From contig NC_057763.1 in assembly GCF_010389155.1 (NCBI RefSeq), forward strand, positions 43,878,645 through 43,942,644: a DNA stretch of 64,000 nucleotides, read 5' to 3'. The position numbers were made by a program, and so were the translations under genes. The notes under the pieces are model-generated. The model was not told the DNA's origin, ran no database searches, and saw only the letters and a program-made list of their open reading frames with translations. Positions 35,070 through 47,640 of the stretch are shown one piece after another. Every line of letters starts with the position of its first letter. The stretch's first letter is position 1. The stretch is from Erigeron canadensis. Lineage: Eukaryota; Streptophyta; Magnoliopsida; Asterales; Asteraceae.

Positions 35070-36278
35070 CTTGTTTGGTTTAAAGAATTCACTAGAATTT
35101 GACGAAATTATAATCTAAATTCCATTTCATATTATGTTTGGTTAGTTGTATGAAATTCAGATTCCATTTCATAAGCTTTTTGGTTCGTAATGAGATGAAA
35201 TTGTTCCATCATATTGAAGGAATTCAACCTTCCAAAATGAGTGGAAATATTGAAATTTAAATAGTATTCAAAATTTGATAAAACTAAGTCTTTTATAACT
35301 ATGATTTGATTATGAAATTTATGTTAACAACAACAACTATATATTTTAGAACTAAACTTATTTATTAATATTATTATTAACACAAAATGTTTTTTAGTTA
35401 ATTATTATTAACACAAATTGTTTTTATTGTTAATGATTTATATATAACAATAACTTATAGTTTCATAAAAACTTATTAACATTTATAAGTTTATTATTAT
35501 TATAAAAAATATTTTATTTTATAGATAGTATTAGCGAATTTACCCGGGTTTAACCCGGACGTTTTAATTAAAATTATAAAACTAAAAAATGTACATTTAA
35601 TTTTTTATATTAATATATTATAAAATATGGAGATAATTAGTTGAATAACACAATAATTTTTAAATTAAAGTACCTATTGCATTAACAAAACATAAAAGGA
35701 TTATAATATATAAAATAATTTTCTTTGTTTGTAATAAAAGATTAAGAACTTTAAATAAGCATTTAGTGAGCTATATTTAATTAAAAATATTGTAAATCAT
35801 TTATGACATAATAATTGAAATAAAGACATTCTAAGTAAAATTGTAGACTTGTCACATCATATTTTTTCTAAAAATACTTTTAAAGACAATTGTCTTTTAT
35901 TTATTATAGAGATTTTTAGCTTAAAAGATTTAAGTTTGTTTTAAAAAAAATTATTATTGTATAAAAAACTACAAAAAATTTATATAACTTTTTTTACTTT
36001 AATTTTACTATTATTACTTAAAAAAGGTACATTTATCAACTAATATTTTATAAAAAAATTAGTAATACTTTATATAATTTTGTATTAACTATTATTTTAT
36101 AAAAAACTAATGATATTTACACAATTATGAATTCTATTCTAATTTATTTCATTTAACCAAATACAAACAAATTATAATCCAATTAAAATTTAAATCCATT
36201 CAATTTTCAATTATTTACAATTTTAATTCCTGTTATAGGTTTTAATTATTTCAAAATTATTTGGTGAACCAAACAGAT
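35070..36278. mobile_element. Possible TIR element containing a Helitron
   Basis: TTGTTTGGTTTAAAGAATTC at the left and an inverted GGTGAACCAAACAG at the right. The interior is very AT-rich with TTTGGTT-linked repeats. Ends are short, so the boundary is tentative. Confidence 0.35.
35531..35912 (-). mobile_element. Helitron-like element
   Basis: On the minus strand it begins TCTATAATAAATAAAAGACAA and ends with the hairpin-forming CCGGGTTAAACCCGGG, then TAAATTCGCTAA followed by T. The same hairpin type occurs at 20928-20950. Confidence 0.55.
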
Positions 36279-36589
36279 CTTTTGTTATGAAAAGATAAGA
36301 TGTCTATGCTACAAGGATTTAAGGTTACGGGTTAAACCCATATCGAATCCGTCTAAACCTGAATCAAACAAACCCGGCTGATAGAATAACGAGCCAGGTC
36401 ACAGGTTTGATTTTGTTACATTGCCGAGTGTCATGTTTGCACTGGTCGGGCCGGGTCGGGTTTTGACCCGTTCAAATGAGTAATGACTACTTTAGAAGGA
36501 CTGAAAGTAACAGTTTGTAATATCTTTAAGGACGACCAATGTAAATTCCTTCTCATTAAATAAAGCCATTAACCCTAAACATTCTGTTT

Positions 36590-37488
36590 ACAAGACATTT
36601 AACTCTCTCAGAAAGCAAAATTACGTCACCGCTGCATTCTACTATTCCGATCGCCACCGTCCCATCTTCCCGTCTTTTACCAGTAACCGATCCTATCCCT
36701 ATTTTCAATTCTTTTCTATTTTTGTCAATTTAGTTCTATAATTTATCGTTTATATTTTTAATTTTTTGTTTAAATTTAAGGTTTATTGATCTCCATCACC
36801 TGATCCTGTTGTATATATTATATATATATATATGTATACACAACACATGTTTGTGTAATTGTGTATATCTGAAGTTACCGTTAACGCGCACACACACACA
36901 CGCACGTATGTATATGTGTATATTAATGTATGTCTTTGTGATTATATACATGTATATATACCTGAACAGGTGGAAACAGTCTATCCACGTATGGGTAGGA
37001 GTATGATTATATATATGTATGTGTATATGTTTTGTGATTATATGGAAAATTGACCAGATTTTGTAGGTGTCTGGTACCAATTAATTGTATCCACTCATGA
37101 TTTGTGTCTGCTCGTTTGGGACTACAGTGTTTTTATGTTTTTTTAATGTTTTGGTTATCTATTTTAATTGAGCTTATCACTTTCAAACTGCGTGTGTGCA
37201 GTCTTTTGTAAATTGTAACTCTATTGTAAATGGAAATTGATATTCTCTTAATCATATCTAAGATAGAGTTTTGTTTCTTATTCATTGGTGAATTTTCATT
37301 GTTATTCGTTATCTTGCTTTTTAATCGGAGAATTTTTTTGATGAATTTACAGGACCACTAAATGTATATTAGTTCGTTGTGCACACAACTGTGGTTAACG
37401 GTGCTTGTGCGCCGTTTTAGGAATTGGAATAGACGTCGAAGCTTTTGGCGAAATTAGATATTTATAATTACTAAAATATTCTGGCATC
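36590..37488 (+). promoter_or_regulatory. Leader of NAC gene 2: 5' UTR exon, intron and uORF
   Basis: The 5' UTR exon ends about 36682 (GTCTTTTACCA, then GTAACC). The leader intron holds a (TA)n run at 36812-36834 and (CA)n at 36887-36902; the short ORFs at 36796-37080 are translations of these repeats. The acceptor TTTACAG ends at 37352. Confidence 0.5.
37362..37457 (+). CDS. Upstream ORF of NAC gene 2, 31 aa, conserved with gene 1
   Basis: Starts 9 bases after the leader acceptor and stops 31 bases before the NAC ATG. Same frame core as gene 1 (MY..S.CTQLWL.VLV..F.NW), but with an arginine-rich second half (NWNRRRSFWRN). Confidence 0.65.
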   Translation: MYISSLCTQLWLTVLVRRFRNWNRRRSFWRN

Positions 37489-39853
37489 ATGAAGAAATCA
37501 TCATTGTGCCCAGGATTTCGTTTTCACCCAACTGATGTTGAGTTGGTTATGTACTATTTAAAGAGGAAGCTATTAGGGAAAAAGATGGTACCTGAAGTTA
37601 TCGCAGAGGTTAATATATATGATTTTAGCCCATGGGATCTTCCAGGTATCAATCTTTTTTGAACGTGAAATTCTGCTTTTTATGTGCTTTATTTGGTAAT
37701 TTCACTCGTCTTGCATTCGTTGAGAGTATGTATAGGTCACTAGGATCTAAGATGTCACCACTACATGATCAAGTACCACCTGTACCTTGTAACCTATATT
37801 ATCCCCATTTGGAATTCCTTGACCATAATAGTATGGACGTATAATAGTATGGATGTGCAGTTATGTGTTGATTATTCAGTTGATATCACATCTAGTGTTT
37901 GATAAGTAGAGTGCATGTAACAACTACTCTACCATGGTCTATGGCTTTTTCTTGAGTATGTAGAAAAGTGTTCTACTTTAACATTTTCTTCTGATGGTAT
38001 TTGGTTTGCACATAGGAATGTAGGATTGGTAATGGATATAAGTTTGAAAGCAAATAATGATAATAATGATGGCTTTCTATTGCTATGAAAAATTAGTACA
38101 TGGGAGAGAGTTGGAAGGTGAAGGGTGTGTGTGTTTGTGTGATAGAAAAATGGTAGAGATAGAGAGAAGTATTAGGTGGAGAGTCAGAGAGAAGAAATTT
38201 TCTAAAACTCATCAAATCAGACAGATGGCCTTTCGAAACCTTGTTTTGTGGGTTTATGCAAAGTCTTACAGTACAACACTACACTGTTTTATGACTTTCA
38301 TCAGTTTTTGTTATACTAAAAGTTTGCAATAAAATGCATCTTAAATACTCTTGTCATCTTATCAGATAAGTCCAGCTTGAGAAATGGAGATCTGGAATGG
38401 TTCTTCTTCTGCCCAAAATCTAAAAAATATCCAAATGGTTCTAGAATGAACCGTGCAACTAAAGCTGGTTACTGGAAAGCCAGCGGGAAAGATAGAGAAG
38501 TGAAATACAAGGAAAGAACTGTGGCAATGATCAAGACATTGATTTTTCACATGGGTCATCCACCAAAGGGTACAAGAACAGACTGGGTAATGCATGAATA
38601 CAGGATGGAAGACAAGAATCTGGCTAATGAAGGAGTTGTTCAGGTGCTGTATGGTTTAGTCTTTTGATTTATTATCTCTAACCTACTATGCATAACGTTC
38701 ATGTTATGAGACCTTTAATATTTATTTCCAGTAGTGTATTTGTGGTTTACAAACAAAGGATATAACATATTTCTAGCATTTCACACCTGATTGGTGTGGG
38801 TTGTGTGTTGAATTTGTCAGTGTAGACCTTTTAGTGGCTAGTAAAAAGGATTTTTTTTTAATTTTAAGCTCAAACTTGACATGTTTATTTCAGGAGGCAT
38901 ATGCTCTCTGTAGGCTATTCGAGAAAAGTGGTGCAGGGCCAAAAAATGGTGCACAGTATGGTGCACCATTTGAGGAAGAAGAATGGGTTGATGAAGATGA
39001 TGAAAGCGGCCTGTCAGGGGCTGCTGCTACAGAAATAGTGAATCCTATAAGAACTAGTTCAGCTTATACCAACATGACCTTTTATGTACCAGGTCCATCT
39101 ACTGCCACATCTTCTGAAAACATGAGACACATGGATAAATTCACTGTAACATCTTCAGAAGCATTAAGTGTATCTGGTGCTACAAAGACGTCGACTTCGT
39201 ATGCAAGTGGTTCAGCATCAGCTATGACGGACCCTTCCCTTGCTGAACCCGACCCAGCTGCCATTACAGTTTCCGAAATCGAAAGATATTTGGATAAATC
39301 TACTGTAACAACTTCAGCTGTATTCGGTCTATCTGGTGCTTCAGAAGTGCCGGTTCCACTTGCAAGAGATTTAACTGTGATGAACATGACCTCAACCGAA
39401 CCAGGTCCATTTACGATCACATCTTTAACAAATGAGAGAAATCATTTGCCTGCTAAGAATGATGCCATGCCTACCTCTGAACTCATTGCTTCAATTTTTC
39501 ATGATAATAATACTCTGGTATGCAATTTTTAAGAATAATATCTATGTTTTTGTTGTTGATCATATATTTCCATTTCTTTTCTTTGTGCATGTAGTTGCTC
39601 TCATTCTTGTTGCTTAGAAAAGTTCTGATTATTTCTTCTATGTATATAGGAGGTAGAAAATCGAAATGGGAACAACATCGTTACTGATGCACCCAACCAT
39701 GATGATTTCGTTTTGGACTCTGCTGCCTTGAGTACATTAGACGACTTGAGCCTAGATGGATTTGACATGTTTTATGATGATGGATCTACTAATTCTATGA
39801 TGGAAGCATTTTTGCTTGATAATCTCGATGACGATCTCGGAAACTTTTTCTAG
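37489..39853 (+). CDS. NAC transcription factor, ANAC082/ANAC103-like (copy 2)
   Basis: Exons 37489-37645, 38366-38643, 38894-39517 and 39650-39853 give 420 aa with the same splice phases as copy 1; exon 2 is 278 nt in both. The NAC domain has [52 protein letters not shown] (Ser where copy 1 has Thr), [13 protein letters not shown] and EAYALCRLF, followed by [17 protein letters not shown]. Exon 3 is 165 nt longer than in copy 1 because of an internal repeat: a ~53-codon unit starting at about 39113 is echoed from about 39272 ([12 protein letters not shown] / [18 protein letters not shown] / [15 protein letters not shown] / TEPGPFTIT). The conserved acidic tail [11 protein letters not shown] is present. 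Nuclear regulator; stress role by analogy only. Confidence 0.92.
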
Positions 39854-39859
39854 TGCAAC

Positions 39860-40165
<306 letters not shown>

Positions 40166-40432
40166 GATGTAGAGGCAGAGCCATGTTGGGTTTAGCCTTT
40201 GGATTAGTACACAAACACAGATGAAGCCAGGGTTTAGCCTTGGTGAATCACATATATCATTCGGATTAGTACACAAACGCAGATGTAGAGGCCGAGCCAT
40301 GATGGGTTTAGCCTTGGTGAATCACATATATCATTCCGATTATTACACAAACTCAGATGTAGAGGCCGAGCCATGACGGGTTTAGCCTTGGTGAATCACA
40401 TATATCATTTGGATAGGTGCACAAGCGATTTT
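40166..40432 (+). repeat. 74-bp tandem repeat, about 3.5 units
   Basis: Units built on GTAGAGGCCGAGCCATGATG, GGTTTAGCCTTGGTGAATC and ACATATATCATTCGGATTAG recur with a 74-base period (GTAGAGGCC at 40285 and 40359). The first unit is partly deleted. Confidence 0.8.
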
Positions 40433-40792
40433 ACTCTTTGCAGAAAGGTTTCTTTGGTCAATTCAGATATATATGATGATATATTTCAAGTTTGTAAAGG
40501 AGTAATTTGGTGCTATACACCCACCATGTTTTTGTGCTTCATGTATCAATACTTGTAATGTAAAAAATGCAACAAAGTATGTGCCATGGTCGAAAACAAC
40601 TTACTAATAACTTTGATAAATTTGATATTCGGTAATAATGATATTCTACTGAATGTATGAAATCTGATCTCAGTTTCACTTGATAGCTAACGGTGATCAT
40701 AAGAATAGTAACGAATAGAATAGAATGATAGGTAATATTACTTCGAGTTGATGTTTATATTGCTAATTTGCTATGATATCTATGAGCATGTT

Positions 40793-41056
40793 ACCCGCGC
40801 GTTGCGGCGGATACCATAGACAGGGCATATCAAGTCGTGACTATCGTGATTGAAGGAGGCGTGACAATTTTTTTTTCCCAGGTATATGATATCTTAATTT
40901 GTATTTATTAGGAGAAGGAGATATTTATTGAGAGATGGAGGATGGTTATGAGATAAGAAATGAGGGTAAAAAAGTAAAATTGCATGTCCTAAATATGTAA
41001 ACTTTTCAACACCCCATATAATTTTTAATAAATAGTATAGAAGTATAGATACTTTA
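40793..41056 (-). mobile_element. Degenerate Helitron-like element
   Basis: The minus-strand 5' end is TCTATACTTCTATACTATTT. The 3' region has CCGCCGCAACGCGCGGGTAACATGCTC. The expected CTRR-T terminus is mutated to CTCAT. Confidence 0.4.
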
Positions 41057-41348
41057 TCTATGGGTGAAAAATGAGGCTGTGCGGATTGTTTACCGAGCAA
41101 GAAAGTCAATCGTGATAGAATACTAAGGCATATTGATCGTAAACAAATATTATTTAACAAATGGTCATGTAAAATAAAATTACCTTATTGAAATTCGTTG
41201 TTTATTACATGGTACAAGTTATTTGTTAGAATATACTTATAACATCGACAAAGATTCATAAAACTGAACAAAACAATTATTATTTTGACAAATGGGACTC
41301 ATGTATGATACATGGAATTTGTTTGAAGGCAATGTTCCCACTTTATTT

Positions 41349-41675
41349 TATTTTTTTAAAGAAGAATTTTGCTGAAAACTTCGTGTCGCGATTCGACAAC
41401 AAGAGGTCTAACATATGTTGTTTTAACCAGGTCCGCGCTAGAGAGCTCCCTCGAAGTAGAAATGCGTATTTCAAATACCCGATGGGGGGAAACCCCCTAC
41501 TAATCCGCCCGAAGTCACAACGATTAATAGGGGTAAACTCTACCTCCTCAGACTTGAACCTAGGTATATCCAAGTCAAAACTTCATAAAAAGACTTAATT
41601 CTTATGTCATCTCCAAAACTTAAACTCACGACCTCATGCAAGTATGGATGGTCACTCAACCATTAAGCTTTGGTC
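41349..41675 (-). mobile_element. SINE with 15-bp target duplication
   Basis: Flanked by exact copies of GTTCCCACTTTATTT at 41334-41348 and 41676-41690. The minus-strand 5' part has an A-box-like TTAATGGTTGAGTGACC and a B-box-like GGTCGTGAGTTTAAGT, and the plus-strand left edge is T/A-rich (the tail). No protein is encoded; the ORFs at 41305-41598 fall on this element. Confidence 0.7.
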
Positions 41676-41699
41676 GTTCCCACTTTATTTGACCCACTC

Positions 41700-42525
41700 T
41701 TTATCCCACTATGGAGCATCCTTTCTTTATGAAGACCTCATCACATGTACTTGCAATTAACGCCCTCCTTTCCCGAATTGTAGTTTCATTTTCATCGTTA
41801 ATGTTTTTTTTTTTCCACTGCTAAAAATAGGTTTAATATCTACCTATCTGGTATGAACAAGTTGAGAAATACTTAAGAAACTTTCTTTCTAGGTAATGAT
41901 TTAATTATATAGTAACATATAATGCAATCATTATGTATTTAACCATATTTTAATTATTATAATAACAATAACAAATTAAGTAAAATTGTTTATAGAAGAA
42001 ATTTTTCTAAAAAATTGTGACGTGTGAAGCTGGACCTGTTTCTTATACATTGTAGACTTTGTAGAAGGCATAACGTGAATAATATTTTGGGAAAAATGAT
42101 CCGTACTGTAGACTTTACCTAAGCTTAGGTACTGCCATGTTAAAAAAAAGTTACAGATTAAACTTTTGAATTTGATAAACATACATAACTCCTCCTGAAT
42201 TTTACATAAACCCTCCCTGAATTTTACATAATCCCCTGCTTTACCTAAGATAGATACTGCATATTTTACCTAACCTTTCCCCTAATATTTTACCCATTTT
42301 TCATATCTCCAAATTATATTGTATTTTTAATCGCTATTTTTGATCATAAAAAAAAACGCTTTGAGGCAACAAATTACAGTTTACATATCAAACTTATAGT
42401 GAACCAACAACACACATAGAATGATTATATTTAAAAGTTTTAGCTTAGTGCTCATATAAACATGAATTTTTCGGTAACGGTTTTTACCGATTGTTATGTT
42501 TTTAGGTTTTATAAAGACGAGAGTA
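41700..42525. other. Intergenic DNA, no gene seen
   Basis: Contains CTAAGCTTAGGTAC near 42120 and repeated CCTCCTGAATTTTACATAA-type units at 42190-42225. No element boundaries resolved. Confidence 0.4.
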
Positions 42526-42530
42526 AGTAC

Positions 42531-43018
42531 CTGCGCGTTGCAGCGGTGAGATGGTGGGGTGATAGCTAGGTTATAGAGTGTGATATGTCATAAAGTGTGA
42601 TGGGTCATAGGAGTTGATATGTCATAGAGTATGATAATCAAATGTCTTAGCCGTACGGGCTCCGTCCTCGAACTTAAAAATTCGTCGAAAGTATATCGAA
42701 TGACATCTCTAATGAAAGAACATGAAATTTTAAGAACACCTATATAATTTTTATAATTTATTGTTGTACAGTTTTTGAGATAAAATTTTTTGAATGAATT
42801 GGGTGAATAAATGATTTATGGATGAGAGAGAAAAAAAATGATTGGTTGAGATTTGAGGAGAGAGAGAAAGGGTATTATAGTTATTTTAGGTAAATATAAA
42901 AATAGATATGAGAGACATTTTAAGGAAATACTTAAAATCAATATTGAAAATTTGAGTTCACTGTTGAAAATTTAGAGACATTTTGCTTTATAATATAAAG
43001 TATAGGTATAGATATAGA
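42531..43018 (-). mobile_element. Helitron-like element, inverted relative of 15470-15862
   Basis: The minus-strand 5' end is TATACTTTATATTATAAAGC. The 3' region has CTCACCGCTGCAACGCGCAGG. Shares GCCCGTACGGCTAAGACATT and TATGACATATCA motifs with 15470-15862. Confidence 0.5.
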
Positions 43019-43279
43019 TTTGACATTTAATACTAACACAAAATATTTATTTTTTCATTTTATTCGAAATAAACCTCACGATAATATCAGTCGTCTATCG
43101 AACTAGCCCTAAAACTAATTAGCTAGCTGTTATATAAATCGGAAGAATTTAATCATGATTAACAAAGTATTTACACGAGAAAATAGAAATCAAAAGTTGT
43201 ATGAGAAAAATGGAAAATAAACAAAGGTTACAAGTATAAAATAAGGAAAAGTATAGTGGCGATTTATGAAAATTTTCAA

Positions 43280-43289
43280 CCCTATAAAA
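43280..43289 (+). promoter_or_regulatory. Putative TATA box of coatomer zeta
   Basis: CCTATAAAATA followed 25-30 bases later by a CT-rich start region (CTCTCTCTGCATCTC); ATG about 100 bases downstream. Confidence 0.45.
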
Positions 43290-43385
43290 TACTCTTTTTA
43301 CTCTCTCTGCATCTCTAGAAAACAATCTGAATCTGCAATACCAGAAAATAAAGGCGTGAAATATTGAACCAAAAATATCGCTCCA

Positions 43386-45960
43386 ATGGTAGATCCAATT
43401 TCTATATCATTACCTACACGCAATCTGTATCTATCTATTTTTACGTATTACTCTTATTTCTCAGTTTCATCTAACTTATTTTATATCTAATGTTTTGCAA
43501 TCTGTTAATTGTGAATTTCTTTGTGATTTGTGCGATCCTGTTAGTTATAGAGTTCTAGGGTTTTATGTGATCCAGATCTGCAGTTTTTTGGTATTATATA
43601 TACTGCTAATTTGGGTTTTCAGGATTATCAAGTTAATTGTTAGCAAATTTTTTAAATTTAATTATAGTAGCATTGTTAAGAAATTGGTAGTAGTAGTTAA
43701 AGATCTACTATTAGATGACATTTTTCGAGATCGGATACGATAACGATGTATAGTTGGAATTGTGGTATGGGAGATAGACTTGTAGAATTAGCTGCACATT
43801 GAGTCCGTTTGAACATTGCTTTCCACGTTTTCGTATTTCGGGGTGGACGTGTAGTGTTTCCGGTTATCAATGGTTATGTTAAAGTATTTTGAATTGAAAC
43901 GTGTAAAGTGTAGGGTTAAAGAACATTAGTTAAGCTGTGGTAACCATTTGTTTGAAGTCTTAATATTGTAGGTGGTTGGAATGGATGGTTTTGAAGGTGA
44001 AAGTTGAAAGCTTTATTTATGTTTGACGTTTTTTGTGTGTGTTTAGGAGACTTGCCCGTCTGTGAAGAATATATTACTCTTGGATTCAGAAGGATGTCGT
44101 GTTGCTGTGAAATACTATTCAGATGACTGGCCGACTAATAGTGCTAAGGAAGCGTTTGAAAAGTCTGTGTTTACCAAGACTCAGAAGACTAATGCACGCA
44201 CTGAAGGTATGCTTTAAGTTCTTATTTTAATCCCTTTGTTGATTACTAGTAACTAAAGTCTTTATTGCTTAGTGTGCATATATAGCTTATGTTGTACGAC
44301 TATGCCTTCATTGATATCTGTATAACTTTAACCAATATTATGTTAACAAATCAAAACTTTGAAACCTTTCTGATATACTTCTCGTATTGGTCATCCGGGT
44401 AAAACACTTGGAATATACAAATAGTATGGCTGCTTATATAACAGGCTCCTTATGGTATTCTTTTAAAGACTCTTGATGCACACTGTAATAATGGCAGATT
44501 AATGAAAAAAAGCTCATTTGTCGCAAGAAGCAAAGGTTATACTAGAAAACTTTAGATGCTTCGTTTTTTCCCCTCACTTTTTACTTTACCTGGAGGTGGC
44601 AGTTCCATGTTGGGTCGACCTACAATACTTTTTGGCCGTTCTATATATAAATGGGGAGTTGCCCTACTCACATGGAAGCCATTAATAGCGCCATAGCGGT
44701 AGGTAAATCTTTTTGAGGACTAATTTGGAGATATGTGAACGTCTAAACCCTTGTGAAATTAAAAATGGTGTGAATGGTATATGTTGGTGCAGATGAGAAG
44801 ACATCTTGTCATCTTGAATGACCCGTGGAAAGTAAATGTGTGTGGTGGCTGTATTAATGTGATATGATTACATAAATAGAGCTGTTGGTGTGGATTTGGT
44901 CAAATCTGTGGCTGGTGTTTATGCTCTGATAATATAGAGCAATGTAACAATAGAGTTTGGTGATGATTTGGGATGATTATATGTTGGTTTTGGGCATGAT
45001 CGTTAATAAAATGCCGATTGACTTAGATTGAGTAATATCATATAAGGTTTTAATTATATCTTTATATGTTGAATAATGTGATTTAGGAGGGTTTATGCCT
45101 TGTATATACACTTTCGAAGTCTGTCAACCTACTTGATATGTTACCTCTCGAACTGTATAATCTAGTCCCTAGCCAAGTTAGATATAAAGCATGATCTGAA
45201 TCAAGTCATCAACCCTTTCATATGTAATCAGCTAGAAACTTGCTATCTCTAGTAGCATCTAATGTTTAGTTTGGGCTAATGTGCAGCTGAGATAGCAATG
45301 TTTGAGAACAACATTGTCATCTACAAGTTTGCTCAAGATCTTCACTTCTTTGTTACCGGAGGTGATGAGGAAAACGAGCTCATTATATCCACTGTTCTTC
45401 AGGGTTTCTTTGATGCAGTTAGTCTTCTGCTCAGGTAGTTTGCACTTGATGGATGTATTGTGTGTGTCTCCTTATGCAGTTGCTTTGGTCAATTCTAAGC
45501 ATCAATAATTTTTATATAAATTGCATATTCTAGGGGCAATGTGGACAAGAAAGAGGCCCTTGAGAATTTAGATCTCATTTTATTATGCCTTGATGAGATT
45601 GTTGATGGCGGGTAAGTTACATCTTATGTATCATGATTTTGTATTGTATTTATCTTCCCTTTTTTTTTATAACTGAAATATATCAACCTTAATGCTTTGC
45701 AGAATTATCCTGGAGACAGATGCGAGTGTCATTGCTGGTAAGGTTGCAAGCCACAGCGTAGATTCTGGAGCTCCTCTATCTGAGCAGGTACGTTAGCTAT
45801 AGTTTCGTCTCTCGAAAATAATGTATGAAGACAGTTTGGTGAAAGGAAATTTGGATAATTTATTTCGTATTTCATGCTTTAAAATGATTCATCTTTGCAG
45901 ACTATAAGTCAAGCATTGGCAACTGCACGGGAACATCTTACCAGATCACTCCTCAAGTAA
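43386..45960 (+). CDS. Coatomer subunit zeta
   Basis: Six coding exons: 43386-43388, 44047-44206, 45287-45434, 45534-45611, 45703-45787, 45901-45960, with closing phases, giving 177 aa, the usual length of plant zeta-COP. The first exon codes only the ATG; a 658-base intron follows, and exon 2 begins [16 protein letters not shown]. Recognisable blocks are [91 protein letters not shown] and [17 protein letters not shown]. This longin-type subunit belongs to the F-subcomplex (beta/gamma/delta/zeta) of COPI, which coats Golgi-to-ER and intra-Golgi vesicles on the cytosolic side. The start is chosen because ATG|GT at 43388 is the only nearby donor that joins in frame to exon 2. Confidence 0.95.
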
Positions 45961-46299
45961 TATATCTGAACTTCATCTGAGTAAAAATTAGATGGCTAAT
46001 GAATACACCAAGATTCTGACTTTGAATTTAATATTTTAATTACAGCGTATGATGATGATATAGTGTGGAGTTACAAGCCCGGTTTCTTGATTTGAAGTTG
46101 GATCTTCTGTAGAAAACGAATGCAATTTGGAAATATTTATCACTTTATATGTTTTTTATAGAGCATTATCGTCAAGTTCAGATGGGTATCATTAAAGATG
46201 GTCGTTGTTTTGATTAAGATAGTTACCAATTTGCCGAGTCTGAATGTTCTTCTTTAAATCTTGTCTGTTTTCGACAGTGAGAAAAAGATGATGTATTTT

Positions 46300-47640
46300 G
46301 ATTTTATGATAGGGTGGAGTTCTTTTGATGTGGATTTTTACACAACATTACTGAGTGGCTAAGATTGGCTTGGTTATTAAAATACAAGTCAGCCAGGTTT
46401 GAAACGGTTAATGTTAATCATCATATTAAAACTTAATGATGATCTTATCGAACTTCTAAAGGCAATGGACTGTTGATGAAAAAGAATATGTAATGCACTT
46501 ATAAGAAAGTCCGTTTTGTACTCTTTTTATTTGGTTAAAATGTGAGAAAATTAGAGTTTGTCCATGTCTACAATTCTAAGTGAGTGGTTACGTGTTACCG
46601 AAAACTGGAAGTGTTGTACCACATTTGCTACCTCGATACGATATTCATTAGAGGAGATGCTGTAACTTTCATATCCATATGGTGTAGACATGTTACTTGA
46701 CCTAATTCTTTGAAGTCCCATGCAATGCATAGTCACATAATTAGCGGTTCGTCCCGGTTCGGGTTCGTGATTCGAGATCGCAATTCGCATGGGTCCCGCG
46801 AATCCGGTTCGGTAGGGTAGACTCATTTTGGATTGCTTTGGTACGTTTTAGTTCAATAACCCGAATTTAAAAATACAATAATAGATTTGAATATTGAATA
46901 TTCCAAAGTCAAAACATTTCAATACTAAAAAAAAAACAAAAAACAATTAGAAGTCTTTAAACTTAAAAGTTTACAAGTAAAACACAAAATAAGAAGAATA
47001 CATAAAAATTACTCTATCCTTTGTTTTTATTTTCATCCATTTAATATATTTATTTTGAAAATCGCAACATTTAATTACTAGTTAAATCAAAATCACTAAA
47101 CACAAACACAATTCAACGAATCTAATTCTTCCAAAACACGAATTTTTCCTGTCTAATTTACTGAACCTCACTCATTTGGGGTCGTCAAACCACCCTCTAC
47201 AAGTTCGGTGTTTTTTGTCTTCGGTTTGCGAATGGGTTCACGAATCGTATCTCGAATTGGATCGCTGAATCAAGAATGGAATTCGTGGGGTGCTCAACGA
47301 ATCCGGTAACTATGATGCAATGAGTGACCAGGTTTACCAACCAAGGTTATACTTATATTGTGGCTCTGGTTTTTGTACTACAAGCTAGAATTATGGCTAG
47401 AATTGAACTTTTTGAATAATATTTATAACTACTTATAAAAAAAAAAATCTTTTTTTATTTTTGAAATTGTTGAAACTTACTATATGTGATATGATAATAA
47501 TACCTTTTTATTTTATTTATAAATCAACATCTTCTTTATTCACTAATTTTATTTTATTTACTAATATATCTAAAATACTTTTAATGAAATGAATTATATC
47601 AAAATTTCATCAACTTTTAAAATAGCTACACTAACTATTA
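46300..47640. other. Intergenic DNA with repeat-like GGTTCG sequence
   Basis: 46740-46815 and 47200-47315 are rich in opposed GGTTCG / CGAATCC motifs (CGCGAATCCGGTTCGG; CAACGAATCCGG), suggesting the two ends of a MITE. 47520-47745 resembles the Helitron-like family (CTAAAATACTTTTAATG; CACCGCCAC...CCGTCGCATTACAC) in degraded form, just upstream of the GIP1-like gene. Confidence 0.35.

Noticed and set aside
36796..37080. Overlapping ORFs on both strands rich in Tyr/Ile/His
   Set aside because: Translations of (TA)n/(CA)n sequence in the leader intron of NAC gene 2.
43495..43743. 82-codon ORF upstream of coatomer zeta exon 2
   Set aside because: Lies wholly in the first intron and has no recognisable similarity.
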